From Caloramator sp. E03 (GTDB lineage Bacteria > Bacillota > Clostridia > Clostridiales > Caloramatoraceae): a stretch of DNA of 64,000 nt. The notes beneath the pieces were generated by a model that saw nothing but the letters and a program-made list of their open reading frames with translations, was not told the DNA's origin and made no database searches. Location: contig NZ_CP040093.1 of the NCBI RefSeq assembly GCF_006016075.1, positions 806,001 through 870,000 on the forward strand. Reading direction: 5' to 3'. Shown here in pieces: positions 53,130 to 61,833 of the stretch (positions are counted from its first letter, which is position 1; each line of letters begins with the position of its first letter). Both the position numbers and the translations under genes were made by a program.

Positions 53130-53442
53130 GGCTATTCACTATCCTCTCAATAACCAAATTTACAGCCTTATTTAACCTATCCTTTGAAATTTCATTTAAC
53201 TCTTTTATCACTTTATCGTTTTCATTTAAAATAGCCTGAACATCTTTTTGAGCATCTTTTTCATATTTTTGTATTACAGAATTATAATAATTCTCTGCTT
53301 CTGATTTTGCCCTATCTATAATTTGCTTAGCTTCTTCCTTTGCTCTTTTTTGAATTTCAAGGGCATTATTTTGAGCTTCCTTAATTAGCCTATCTCCCTC
53401 CTCTTCAATTTGTGTTATTTGTTTAACAATTTCAAAGGCCAA
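53116..53442 (-). CDS. ntpF: V-type ATPase small coiled-coil subunit (G/H type)
   Basis: A 108-residue coiled-coil protein (EIQKRAKEEAKQIIDRAKSE) forming the peripheral stalk with subunit E. The start is TTG 53442, with GGTGGTGA at good spacing, giving MAFEIVKQI at the N-terminus. First gene of the nine-gene operon, in the same order as the E. hirae ntp operon. Confidence 0.88.
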   Translation of the reverse strand: MAFEIVKQITQIEEEGDRLIKEAQNNALEIQKRAKEEAKQIIDRAKSEAENYYNSVIQKYEKDAQKDVQAILNENDKVIKELNEISKDRLNKAVNLVIERIVNSHGNS

Positions 53443-53506
53443 ACTATCACCACCTTTGTACATTAAATAATTATGTATTTAAATAAAAATACAAATGCAT
53501 AAATCT

Positions 53507-53541
53507 ATTATACAACAGTTTTTTTAAAAAACTAAACTGTT
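53507..53541 (-). promoter_or_regulatory. V-ATPase operon promoter region with inverted repeat
   Basis: A TATAAT box (53507-53512, minus strand) follows an inverted repeat, AACAGTT / AACTGTT (53514-53541), that overlaps where the -35 box should be. The -35 match is poor, so an activator or repressor at the repeat is plausible. Confidence 0.45.
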
Positions 53542-53655
53542 TTTCATTTAAAAATCTGAAAATTTGATGATATTTAAAACAATTCATTTTATTTCTTTAT
53601 TTTATTAATAATTTCTTCGTTTTTCAATAGATTTTATAATAAGTTTTGTTATTTT

Positions 53656-55320
53656 TTATATATAAAAATATTCTCCTTTTTCAATGTTAAAGATTACATA
53701 GGTATCTTGCTTTTCTAATGTTATACCTCCATTTTTCTGAATAATTTTATAACTTACTGGCAAACATAAAATTTTTCTAAAATCATTTAATCCAAAATTC
53801 ATGTATATTATTTCACTATTTTGTATAATTATTTCTTTCTTATTTTCAATATCTCTAACTACTAAAAACTCAGGTATATAGGGCTTTTTAGAAGTTATAA
53901 CATAATCATGCAGTAGTAAATTTTTTATCAAATCTTTATCAATCTTTTTTAATAAAAACTCATACATAAAGGAGAATTTATCCTTTAAATTGAAATTTTT
54001 AGAAAAAAAATCTCTCCTTTCTAATTCACAACTTAACTCATAGAAAAAATCAAATTCTGATTTTATTGTATCTAATACATATCCCATAGTTAGCTTAAAA
54101 TTACCACTATTATAATATATTTCGAATACTTTTTCTATTTTATTTAGTCTTTCCATATCTATAAAGCTCATATCTTTAGTTGATAGAACTTGATAGGGAG
54201 GAAAACTTAAATACCTTATATCATATTTTTCAACTTCCTTTTCTATTGGTGAACCTTTTAAAATTTTTAAAAATCCAAGCTGAAGCACATCTGGCCGTAT
54301 TTTCATACACATATCAAAGGATTTTTTTAAAGAGTGAATATCCTCTCCAGGAAGTCCCGCAATTAAATCAAGATGACAATGAATATTATTATGTTCTTTA
54401 ATCCTTTTAACGTTTGCTTTTACAGCTTCAAAATCCATAATTCTATTTATATTTTTTAATATATCAGGGTTCGTAGTTTGTACTCCAATCTCAAACTGAA
54501 AAAGTTTTTGTGGAGCCATCTTTAATATTTCAAAGCACTCATCATCTAAAAGGTCTGCTGATATTTCAAAATGGAAAGTCGTTGTATTAGCATTTTCAAT
54601 TAAAAAATTCCATATCTCTTTTGCATAATACTTATTTGCATTAAAAGTTCTATCAACAAACTTAACAAGCTTTACTTTATTATCTATAAAATACTTAAGC
54701 TCATTTTTGACCCTATTTATATCAAAAAATCTGACACCTTTTATTGTTGATGAAAGACAATAACTACAGTTAAAAGGACAACCACGGGATGCTTCATAAT
54801 AAACTATTTTATCTGGTATCTCATCTTCATAAGGAAAGGGTAATATATTCAAATCTTTTATTAGCTCTCTTGATTTATTCCTTATTATTTTATCCTCATA
54901 TTTAAATACAATTCCATCTACATGATAAAAACTTTGATTATTATATAATGCATTTAAAAGCTCTTTAAATGTTACCTCGCCCTCTCCTTCAATTAAAAAA
55001 TCTATAAAATTATTTCTTTTTAAAAATTCTTCACCATTATAAGATACCTCTGGTCCCCCTAAAATTATTTTTATATTTTTTCTTACACTTTTTATTATGC
55101 TACATACTTTTAGTGTCTCTTCAATATTCCATATATAGCAAGAGAATCCTATAACATCAGGTTCCATTTTTAAAATATTCATAGATATATCTAAAAGATT
55201 TTCGTTTATTGTAGCTTCAAAAAGCTTAATATTATATTCTTTGCAATAGCTTTTTATATATCTTATTGCAAGGTTTGAATGTATGTATTTTGAATTAAGA
55301 GCTGCTAATACTATATTCAT
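53656..55320 (-). CDS. B12-binding radical SAM protein with DUF4080-type C-terminus
   Basis: A 554-residue enzyme. The N-terminal cobalamin-binding domain (1-140) has DVIGFSCYIWNIEETLKV and IILGGPEVSYNGEEFL. The radical SAM domain (about 175-390) has the cluster motif CPFNCSYCLSS. The C-terminal region is of the DUF4080 type. The start is ATG 55320 with GGAGG upstream. Members are linked to methylation or other radical chemistry on unknown substrates. Single gene. Confidence 0.92.
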   Translation of the reverse strand: MNIVLAALNSKYIHSNLAIRYIKSYCKEYNIKLFEATINENLLDISMNILKMEPDVIGFSCYIWNIEETLKVCSIIKSVRKNIKIILGGPEVSYNGEEFLKRNNFIDFLIEGEGEVTFKELLNALYNNQSFYHVDGIVFKYEDKIIRNKSRELIKDLNILPFPYEDEIPDKIVYYEASRGCPFNCSYCLSSTIKGVRFFDINRVKNELKYFIDNKVKLVKFVDRTFNANKYYAKEIWNFLIENANTTTFHFEISADLLDDECFEILKMAPQKLFQFEIGVQTTNPDILKNINRIMDFEAVKANVKRIKEHNNIHCHLDLIAGLPGEDIHSLKKSFDMCMKIRPDVLQLGFLKILKGSPIEKEVEKYDIRYLSFPPYQVLSTKDMSFIDMERLNKIEKVFEIYYNSGNFKLTMGYVLDTIKSEFDFFYELSCELERRDFFSKNFNLKDKFSFMYEFLLKKIDKDLIKNLLLHDYVITSKKPYIPEFLVVRDIENKKEIIIQNSEIIYMNFGLNDFRKILCLPVSYKIIQKNGGITLEKQDTYVIFNIEKGEYFYI

Positions 55321-55420
55321 TCCTCATCCTCCAGCATCTTTTTATAAGTACTATCTATTATAAAACATTATAATTATATATTCATATAAATTAAGATTAA
55401 ATTTTATAAATAAGCCCATA

Positions 55421-55474
55421 AACCTGCATAACCAATATAATATTACTAATTATATGCAGATTTATGGGGATTTC
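55421..55474 (-). terminator. Terminator of the phospholipase C gene
   Basis: CCCATAAACCTGCATA and TATGCAGATTTATGGG form a long stem (one mismatch) between the two minus-strand genes. Confidence 0.75.
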
Positions 55475-55515
55475 TATTTTTTAAAAAATAAGTACTTTTT
55501 ATCAACCTAATAATT

Positions 55516-56268
55516 TTATAATATCTTTAAGCTATACTTTCTATGCTTTTTATTATTTTTAATTGGTGCTATTTTTTTAATATCCCTATAAAATTTCATA
55601 AAAAGACCTGCTGTTGTTTTTTGTGCCATAGTAAGAATTATAGAAGTTATTTTATAATATCTTTGATTTCTATCTTTAATACTATGATACCTTTTATAAG
55701 TATCCGTTGCTGTTTTTACATTTAGCTTTACATATTCTCCTATTGTATTAAAATATATACCTCCATTGCTAATTTTAAAATTTTCATGTTCATTATAAGT
55801 TCTAACAACCCATTGCTCATACTGTCTATGCTCATTTAAAAGATTTATGTTTACATGTTGTGGTACAGTTAAATCCTGTATGAGATGACATGATGCACCA
55901 AGGTAAAACATAGCCTTTTTAATATCTCCTTTTTTATACATATTTATAGCATGAGAATAATATCGTCTACACTCTAAAAGCGCATTGCTGCAGCCATACA
56001 TTCCTTTATTTATTTCAGGATTATAAAAATGATTACTGCTTTTAAAATCCTGATCTGCCCATACAACTCCTGCATTGATATCATTAATATATTTATTAAC
56101 AAGATTATAAGCTTTTTTATGTTTATCATTTTTTAATATTTCAACAGCCTGATTATTAATAAATTTGTGTACTTTACATTCAGTTTTTATTATCTTCTTT
56201 TTTATTGGATTAACTGCTTTTAAAACGTTTTTAAATATAAATGAATAAGTATTTTCTACAACTCCCAT
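55516..56268 (-). CDS. Zinc-dependent phospholipase C-like protein
   Basis: A 250-residue protein of the zinc-dependent phospholipase C family (PF00882 type). Metal ligands are visible in GVVWADQDFKSSNHFYNP, in the HxxxDxxxPxH motif (CHLIQDLTVPQHVN) and in HRQYEQWV. Secreted family members have a signal peptide and begin with a zinc-binding Trp in the mature form; here no signal peptide is evident and the N-terminus is basic (MGVVENTYSFIFKNVLKAV). It may act inside the cell or spore. The ATG at 56268 is preferred to 56277. Confidence 0.88.
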   Translation of the reverse strand: MGVVENTYSFIFKNVLKAVNPIKKKIIKTECKVHKFINNQAVEILKNDKHKKAYNLVNKYINDINAGVVWADQDFKSSNHFYNPEINKGMYGCSNALLECRRYYSHAINMYKKGDIKKAMFYLGASCHLIQDLTVPQHVNINLLNEHRQYEQWVVRTYNEHENFKISNGGIYFNTIGEYVKLNVKTATDTYKRYHSIKDRNQRYYKITSIILTMAQKTTAGLFMKFYRDIKKIAPIKNNKKHRKYSLKIL

Positions 56269-56611
56269 ATAGTACACCAGACTTTAATCTTTATATTTAA
56301 CCATTTTTATTATTTCACTTTCTCTAAAAAATATGAAAAATGTCCCCATTTAGGGACATCCATTAATGAAATAATATGTTTATAAACCTTACGTAACCTG
56401 CCTTTAACCACACAAATAATATTGTATTTAAAATGAAGTAAAATGTAAATAGAAAAATTTTTATTTTTAATTAATATATAGAACTTTTCTATATATTAAA
56501 TTTTAACCAGAAAATAACAATATTATACATGATTATTTTGCTTATTTTTGTTGTAAATTATTATATATGTTATAATAATTAGGTAAATTATATTATAAGG
56601 AGGTAACCTTA
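56269..56611. other. 343-bp divergent intergenic region with a leader hairpin
   Basis: Between the divergently transcribed phospholipase C and aminopeptidase genes. On the minus strand a hairpin (ATGTCCC / GGGGACAT, about 56340-56362) followed by TTTTTC lies in the leader of the phospholipase gene, like an attenuator. No known riboswitch motif was recognised. The remainder is AT-rich with possible promoters. Confidence 0.5.
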
Positions 56612-57727
56612 ATGGTAGATCCAAGAATAAAAGTGCTTGCAAAAAACCTTATCAATTATTCCTGCGAGCTAAAAAAAGGTGAAAAAGTTCTAATTGAGTC
56701 AATTGGTCTTGAAACTCCACTTGTAAATGAACTTATTAAAGAAGCATATAACGTTGGTGCATTACCTTTTGTTACAATTAAAGATAAATCCGTAGATAGA
56801 GCTTTATTAATGAATATTACAGAAGATCATGCTAAGCAAATTGCAAAATACGAAGCTTTAAGAATGAATGAAATGGATGCTTATATAGGAATACGTTCTG
56901 GCAGTAATACCTCTGAGCTATCAGACGTCCCCGGAGATAAAATGGAAATATATTTCAAATATATTTGGAATGAAGTACATAGCAAAATAAGAGTTCCTAA
57001 AACTAAATGGGTTGTTTTAAGATATCCATCTCCTTCAATGGCTCAAATGGCAAACTTAAGCACAGAAGCATTTGAAGACTTTTATTTCAATGTATGTAAT
57101 CTTGATTACTCAAAGATGTCAAAGGCAATGGATTCACTTGTTAATTTAATGGAAAAAACAGACAAAGTAAGAATTACAGGTCCTAATACTGACCTTACAT
57201 TTTCAATTAAGGGTCTTCCAGCTATTAAATGCGATGGAAAGCTTAATATACCAGATGGAGAAGTCTATTCTGCACCTGTTAAAAATTCTGTGAATGGCTA
57301 TATTACATATAATACACCTGCTGAATATCAAGGCTTTACCTTTGAAAACATAAGGCTTGAATTTAAGGATGGCAAAATTATAAAGGCAACTGCTAATGAT
57401 ACTGAAAGGATAAATAAAATATTCGATACTGATGAAGGAGCAAGATACGTTGGAGAATTTGCAATAGGTGTTAATCCATATATATTAAAGCCCATGAAGG
57501 ATACTTTGTTTGATGAGAAAATTTCTGGCTCAATTCACTTTACACCAGGTTCATCCTACGATGACTGTTTTAACGGAAACAAATCTGCAATACATTGGGA
57601 TCTTGTTTATATACAAACCCCTGAATATGGCGGAGGAGAAATTTATTTCGACGATGTTCTTATAAGAAAAGACGGAAGGTTTGTAATTCCGGAACTTGAA
57701 TGTTTAAATCCTGAAAACTTAAAATAA
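56612..57727 (+). CDS. M29-family aminopeptidase
   Basis: A 371-residue metallo-aminopeptidase (AmpS/AmpT/PepS family) of the cytosol. Metal ligands expected in this family are seen in the central region (DGEVYSAPVKNSVNGYITYN), in GARYVGEFAIGVNP and in SGSIHFTPGSSYDDCFNG near the C-terminus. AAGGAGG precedes the ATG. It was followed by a hairpin terminator, now the target site of an IS1182-family element. Confidence 0.92.
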   Translation: MVDPRIKVLAKNLINYSCELKKGEKVLIESIGLETPLVNELIKEAYNVGALPFVTIKDKSVDRALLMNITEDHAKQIAKYEALRMNEMDAYIGIRSGSNTSELSDVPGDKMEIYFKYIWNEVHSKIRVPKTKWVVLRYPSPSMAQMANLSTEAFEDFYFNVCNLDYSKMSKAMDSLVNLMEKTDKVRITGPNTDLTFSIKGLPAIKCDGKLNIPDGEVYSAPVKNSVNGYITYNTPAEYQGFTFENIRLEFKDGKIIKATANDTERINKIFDTDEGARYVGEFAIGVNPYILKPMKDTLFDEKISGSIHFTPGSSYDDCFNGNKSAIHWDLVYIQTPEYGGGEIYFDDVLIRKDGRFVIPELECLNPENLK

Positions 57728-57751
57728 AAATGCCCGCAAAAGCGGGCATTT
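57728..57751 (+). terminator. Aminopeptidase terminator hairpin, left copy of the IS target duplication
   Basis: The 24-bp palindrome AAATGCCCGC-AAAA-GCGGGCATTT abuts the left end of the IS. An identical copy is at 59311-59334. It was the terminator of the aminopeptidase gene before insertion. Confidence 0.9.
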
Positions 57752-57781
57752 CAGACTGAAGACAAAGTATAAAATTTTTTT

Positions 57782-57814
57782 AAGAGAATCCTCAAAAGCA
57801 AAAAGGATTCTCTT
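57782..57814 (+). terminator. Hairpin inside the left end of the IS1182-family element
   Basis: AAGAGAATCC and GGATTCTCTT pair around 13 nt before the transposase start. Likely blocks read-in from the aminopeptidase side. Confidence 0.65.
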
Positions 57815-57864
57815 AATTTATGTCGAATATATATAGTAAAGTATTAAATATGGTGGTGTTTAAA

Positions 57865-59349
57865 ATGCTAACTAAAGAAAAAAATGAAAAACGTACACAA
57901 ATAGAAATATGCTCAATTGATCAATTAGTACCAGAAAATCATCTGGTAAGAAAACTTGAGGCTGCTATTAATTTTGATTTCATATATGATCTTGTATCAG
58001 ATAAATATTCTAAGGATATTGGTAGGCCAAGCATCGATCCAGTTGTATTATTTAAAATTGTATTTATTCAATATGTATTCGGGATTAAATCAATGCGCCA
58101 GACGATATCAGAAATTCAAACAAATATTGCATACCGTTGGTTTATAGGATATGGACTTTATGACCCAATTCCTCATTTCACTACGTTTGGCAAAAACTAT
58201 GTAAGAAGATTTAAGAATACAGATATTTTTGAAAAAATATTTGTTAGAATATTAGAGGAAGCAGTGAATGCGGGATTAATCAAGTCAGACGCTGTATTTA
58301 TTGATGCAACCCACGTAAAGGCAAATGCTAATAAGAAAAAATATGATAAGGTAAAACTCGAAAAAGAAGCCCGTGTATATCAAGAGCTTTTGGACAAAGA
58401 GATAAACGAAGATAGAGAGTTACATGGTAAAAAGCCATTAGATATGAGTAAAAAAAAACTAGAAGTTAAAGAAACAAAAATTAGCAAGACTGATCCAGAT
58501 AGCGGAGTATTAAGAAAGAATGAAAAAGAGAAATGTTTTGCATATTCATTTCATGCTGCATGTGATAGGAATGGTTTTATACTTGGAATAACTGCTACAG
58601 CTGCTAATGTCCATGATAACACCATGTTTGATACAATATTAGAGCAAGTAAAAAAGAATGTTGGAAAGCCTGAATATATTGTAGTAGACGCAGGGTATAA
58701 AACACCCTATATATGCAAAACAATAATAGATCAAGGAATTAGACCTGTAATGCCATATACACGCCCAATGACTAAGGAAGGATTCTTTAAAAAATATGAA
58801 TATGTCTATGATGAATATTATGACTGTTATATATGTCCTAACAATCAAATATTAAACTATAGGACAACTAATAGAGAAGGATATAGAGAATATGCATCAG
58901 ATTCTAAAACATGTAAGGATTGCCCATATCGAAATAAATGTACAAACAGTAAAGACTATACAAAGGTAATAAACCGACATATATGGGCTGATTATGTTGA
59001 AGAAGCCGAGCATCTAAGATATACAACTCTTAATAAAGAAATATATGAAAAAAGGAAAGAAACGATAGAAAGAGTTTTTGCAGATATGAAGGAAAAGCAT
59101 GGCATGCGCTTTACGACCCTAAGAGGATTAAAAAAAGTAACAGCGCAGGCGATGCTTGTTGCTGCTTGTATGAATTTAAAAAAGATGGCAAACTGGCTAT
59201 GGAGGTCTGGGAAAACCGGACCTAATAAAGCTTTTTTGCTTAGAAAATTATATATCTTACATTTGAAAACAGCTCTTCCTTTATGGAGAGCTGTTTTTGT
59301 CTACAATCTGAAATGCCCGCAAAAGCGGGCATTTTTATTTATTATATAA
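57865..59349 (+). CDS. IS1182-family transposase
   Basis: A DDE transposase of 494 residues. The N-terminal DUF772-type region is clear (QLVPENHLVRKLEAAINFDF, GRPSIDPVVLFKIVFIQYVF). The DDE residues are likely in VFIDATHVKANANKKK, YIVVDAGYKT and RKETIERVFADMKEKHGM. The start at 57865 has GGTGG upstream. The frame has no stop before the IS ends at 59310; it continues through the right end and the duplicated hairpin and stops in host DNA at 59349, so the last 13 residues come from the target. Confidence 0.92.
   Translation: MLTKEKNEKRTQIEICSIDQLVPENHLVRKLEAAINFDFIYDLVSDKYSKDIGRPSIDPVVLFKIVFIQYVFGIKSMRQTISEIQTNIAYRWFIGYGLYDPIPHFTTFGKNYVRRFKNTDIFEKIFVRILEEAVNAGLIKSDAVFIDATHVKANANKKKYDKVKLEKEARVYQELLDKEINEDRELHGKKPLDMSKKKLEVKETKISKTDPDSGVLRKNEKEKCFAYSFHAACDRNGFILGITATAANVHDNTMFDTILEQVKKNVGKPEYIVVDAGYKTPYICKTIIDQGIRPVMPYTRPMTKEGFFKKYEYVYDEYYDCYICPNNQILNYRTTNREGYREYASDSKTCKDCPYRNKCTNSKDYTKVINRHIWADYVEEAEHLRYTTLNKEIYEKRKETIERVFADMKEKHGMRFTTLRGLKKVTAQAMLVAACMNLKKMANWLWRSGKTGPNKAFLLRKLYILHLKTALPLWRAVFVYNLKCPQKRAFLFII
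59270..59297 (+). terminator. Terminator-like hairpin near the right end of the IS1182-family element
   Basis: AACAGCTCT and AGAGCTGTT pair around about 10 nt and are followed by TTT. It lies within the 3' part of the transposase frame. Confidence 0.6.
59311..59334 (+). repeat. Right copy of the 24-bp palindromic target duplication
   Basis: Identical to 57728-57751 and followed by TTTTATTT, the original terminator T-tract. Confidence 0.9.
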
Positions 59350-59411
59350 AGTCATAGCATAAGGATTAAAGCCATATTTATAAAAAAGAGCAATATTTAA
59401 AAGGTATTAAT

Positions 59412-60899
59412 ATGAGGTATTCATCCTTTGCTGGAAAAACTTTGATATTAATAATTTCAAATATTATAACTGGAACCTTAGCCTTTATATTTTCTATAAT
59501 TTTGTCAAAAAAAATTGGTTCAGAAGGAATGGGACTTTATCAACTTATAATGCCTATATATTCACTTTTTTTATGTATAACAGGTGGAGGAATAACAGTT
59601 TCAATTTCAAAGATTGCAGCAGAAAAAAAAGCCACAAATAATCTTAAAGAATTATATAGAACAATAAAAGTTATAGTAATTTTTGAACTTGTATGGTCAA
59701 CACTTATTACTTCGGTTGTAGTAATGCTATGTAAAGTAATATCAAAAAACTTTTTATTTGATGAAAGAACAATGTATGGTATACTTGCTTTCTGCCCTGC
59801 ACTTATAATAGTATCAATATCCTCAATATACAAAGGAGCTTATTATGGAATTCAAAAAGTAATAGAACCAGCCTTGATTGATATAATTGAAAAGATAATT
59901 AGAATAACAATGGTTTATTTTTTCTTAAACCTTGCAAAAAATATGAGCCTTGAAGTTAAAACAGCAGCTTCTGTCATCTCATTAAGCTGTGGCGAACTTG
60001 TAAGCCTTATTTTATTCCTTTTATGCTTTAAAGTTTATTCAAGAAATAACCCTGAGTATGGGAAATGCGATAATGACTTTCAATTATTGTTTAATGTCTT
60101 AAGGCTTTCTCTACCGCTTGCATTAAACGGAATACTTGGTACCATATTTACAGCTATTATAGCAGTACTTATACCAAAAAGACTTCAGATAGCAGGGTTT
60201 TTATATGAAGAGGCATTGTCTTTATTTGGTAAACTTGAAGGAATGGCCCTTACTATTGCATTTTATCCTTCTATTGTTATAAATTCCTTATGTGTTCTAC
60301 TTGTTCCTTCAATTTCAGAAGCAATTGCTTTTAAAAAAGAAAGATCTATAACGAGAAAAATGAACTTATCTTTAAAGGTTACATCATTAATTGCATTTTC
60401 ATCAGCAGCTATATTCTTTTCAATTCCTATAAGAATTGGAACTTTCTTTTATAATGATGAAATTGTAGGCTATCTTCTTAAAATGCTTTCATTAGGACTC
60501 CCTCTTGTTTATATTGAAATTACTCTTTGTGCACTTCTTAATGGTATGGGAAAGCAGGGAGCCCTCCTTATAAATTCAATAATAATTGCAATTTTTGAAC
60601 TTATAACTCTCTATGTATTTATTGGCATTCCAAATATTAATATAAAAGGATATGGCATAGACTTTTTCTGTTATCCTATAATTGGTATATTATTAAATCT
60701 TAAGGAAATAAAAAAATCCTTTGAGTATACTTTTGATATTATTGGAATATTAATTTTACCATTTTTATGTTCAATATTACTTTATTTTATAATAACTTTA
60801 CTATACACAAATATAAGCAGTACCCCTATATTAATATTGATATCCTATATAACTTATGGAATAATATATTATCCTATATATAAACTTACAAATATTTAA
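59412..60899 (+). CDS. SpoVB-like polysaccharide/lipid flippase
   Basis: A 495-residue polytopic protein (about 13-14 helices) of the MATE/MOP flippase superfamily. The N-terminus (IGSEGMGLYQLIMPIYSLFL, then GGGITVSISKIAAEKKA) matches stage V sporulation protein B and related peptidoglycan-precursor flippases. AAAGGTATTAAT precedes the ATG. SpoVB is needed for spore cortex formation; several paralogues are common in clostridia, so the exact member is uncertain. Confidence 0.88.
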   Translation: MRYSSFAGKTLILIISNIITGTLAFIFSIILSKKIGSEGMGLYQLIMPIYSLFLCITGGGITVSISKIAAEKKATNNLKELYRTIKVIVIFELVWSTLITSVVVMLCKVISKNFLFDERTMYGILAFCPALIIVSISSIYKGAYYGIQKVIEPALIDIIEKIIRITMVYFFLNLAKNMSLEVKTAASVISLSCGELVSLILFLLCFKVYSRNNPEYGKCDNDFQLLFNVLRLSLPLALNGILGTIFTAIIAVLIPKRLQIAGFLYEEALSLFGKLEGMALTIAFYPSIVINSLCVLLVPSISEAIAFKKERSITRKMNLSLKVTSLIAFSSAAIFFSIPIRIGTFFYNDEIVGYLLKMLSLGLPLVYIEITLCALLNGMGKQGALLINSIIIAIFELITLYVFIGIPNINIKGYGIDFFCYPIIGILLNLKEIKKSFEYTFDIIGILILPFLCSILLYFIITLLYTNISSTPILILISYITYGIIYYPIYKLTNI

Positions 60900-60909
60900 T
60901 TAGGCTTCC

Positions 60910-61818
60910 TCATGTATTTTGAGAAAGCCCATTATTAACCATACTTAAAAGCATATTTATATCACTTGGTATCTCTGCTTTTATTTCGATACATCTGTTT
61001 TCTCTTATAGTATTAAACTTAAGTATATAAGCATGAAGTGCCTGCCTACCAATGAGGTTACTTTCCCTTCCATATAGAGTATCACCTATTAAAGGATGTC
61101 CAATATGGCTAAAATGGACCCTAATTTGGTGGGTTTTACCTGTTTCAAGCTCTATAAGTACGCTTGACATATCATCATTTGAACTTAAAACTTCATAATG
61201 GGTTATAGCCCTTTGTCCTTTTTCGACAACAGCTCTTTTAACTGAATCTGGGAATTCTCTATCTATAGGAAGGTCAATAGTCCCCTTACCTTCTATTCTA
61301 CCTTCAACTACTGCTATATAATATTTTTTTATTTCATTTTTTTCAAGTTTTTTAGCCATAGCTTGATGTGCAAATTGGGATTTTGCAATAATTACAAGGC
61401 CTGAAGTATCTCTATCAAGCCTATTTACAAGCCTTACAATTGAATTTTGATTGGTTTTTCTAAAATAATTCACAACAGCATTAGCAAGAGTACCATAAGG
61501 ATGTCCCTTTGTTGGATGTACAACCATAAAAGGAGGTTTATTTACGATTAAAAGATCATCATCTTCATAGCAAATTTGAAGGGGTATATCTTGAGGTTCT
61601 ATATCCTGAGTTTCTGTTGTTTCAAGGCTTATAAGTAATTTATCTCCATATTTTAATATACTATTACTTTTACCTTGATTACCATTTATAAAAATATACC
61701 CTCCTCTAATAAGCTTTCTTGTAAGCCTTGTTGACATCTTAAGATCATGCTTTAAAAAATTTATAAGTTTAACCCCTTCTTTATCTTGATTTATTGTATA
61801 TTCAAGAGTATTTTTCAT
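60910..61818 (-). CDS. RluA-family pseudouridine synthase
   Basis: A 302-residue rRNA-modifying enzyme. The S4 RNA-binding domain is at about 12-65 (MSTRLTRKLIRGGYIFING). The catalytic motif is LVNRLDRDTSGLVII near 135, with the Asp nucleophile. GKTHQIRVHFSHIGHPLIGD near 230 completes the family pattern. AAAGGAG precedes the ATG. The target uridine (RluD-like or other) cannot be fixed. It is convergent with the flippase gene. Confidence 0.95.
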   Translation of the reverse strand: MKNTLEYTINQDKEGVKLINFLKHDLKMSTRLTRKLIRGGYIFINGNQGKSNSILKYGDKLLISLETTETQDIEPQDIPLQICYEDDDLLIVNKPPFMVVHPTKGHPYGTLANAVVNYFRKTNQNSIVRLVNRLDRDTSGLVIIAKSQFAHQAMAKKLEKNEIKKYYIAVVEGRIEGKGTIDLPIDREFPDSVKRAVVEKGQRAITHYEVLSSNDDMSSVLIELETGKTHQIRVHFSHIGHPLIGDTLYGRESNLIGRQALHAYILKFNTIRENRCIEIKAEIPSDINMLLSMVNNGLSQNT

Positions 61819-61833
61819 ATATCTTCTCCTTTG

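Larger units (their letters stand above)
57752..59310 (+). mobile_element. IS1182-family insertion sequence, 1559 bp
   Basis: Ends read CAGACTGAAGACAAA (left) and the complement of CAGATTGTAGACAAA (right), 13 of 15 matching. A single transposase gene is inside. The element is flanked by a 24-bp duplication of a palindromic hairpin; insertion into palindromes is known for this family. Internal hairpins at 57782-57814 and 59270-59297 lie near both ends. Confidence 0.9.

Noticed and set aside
56341-56362. Known riboswitch in the phospholipase C leader
   Set aside because: Only a simple hairpin with T residues is visible; no conserved aptamer sequence could be matched.
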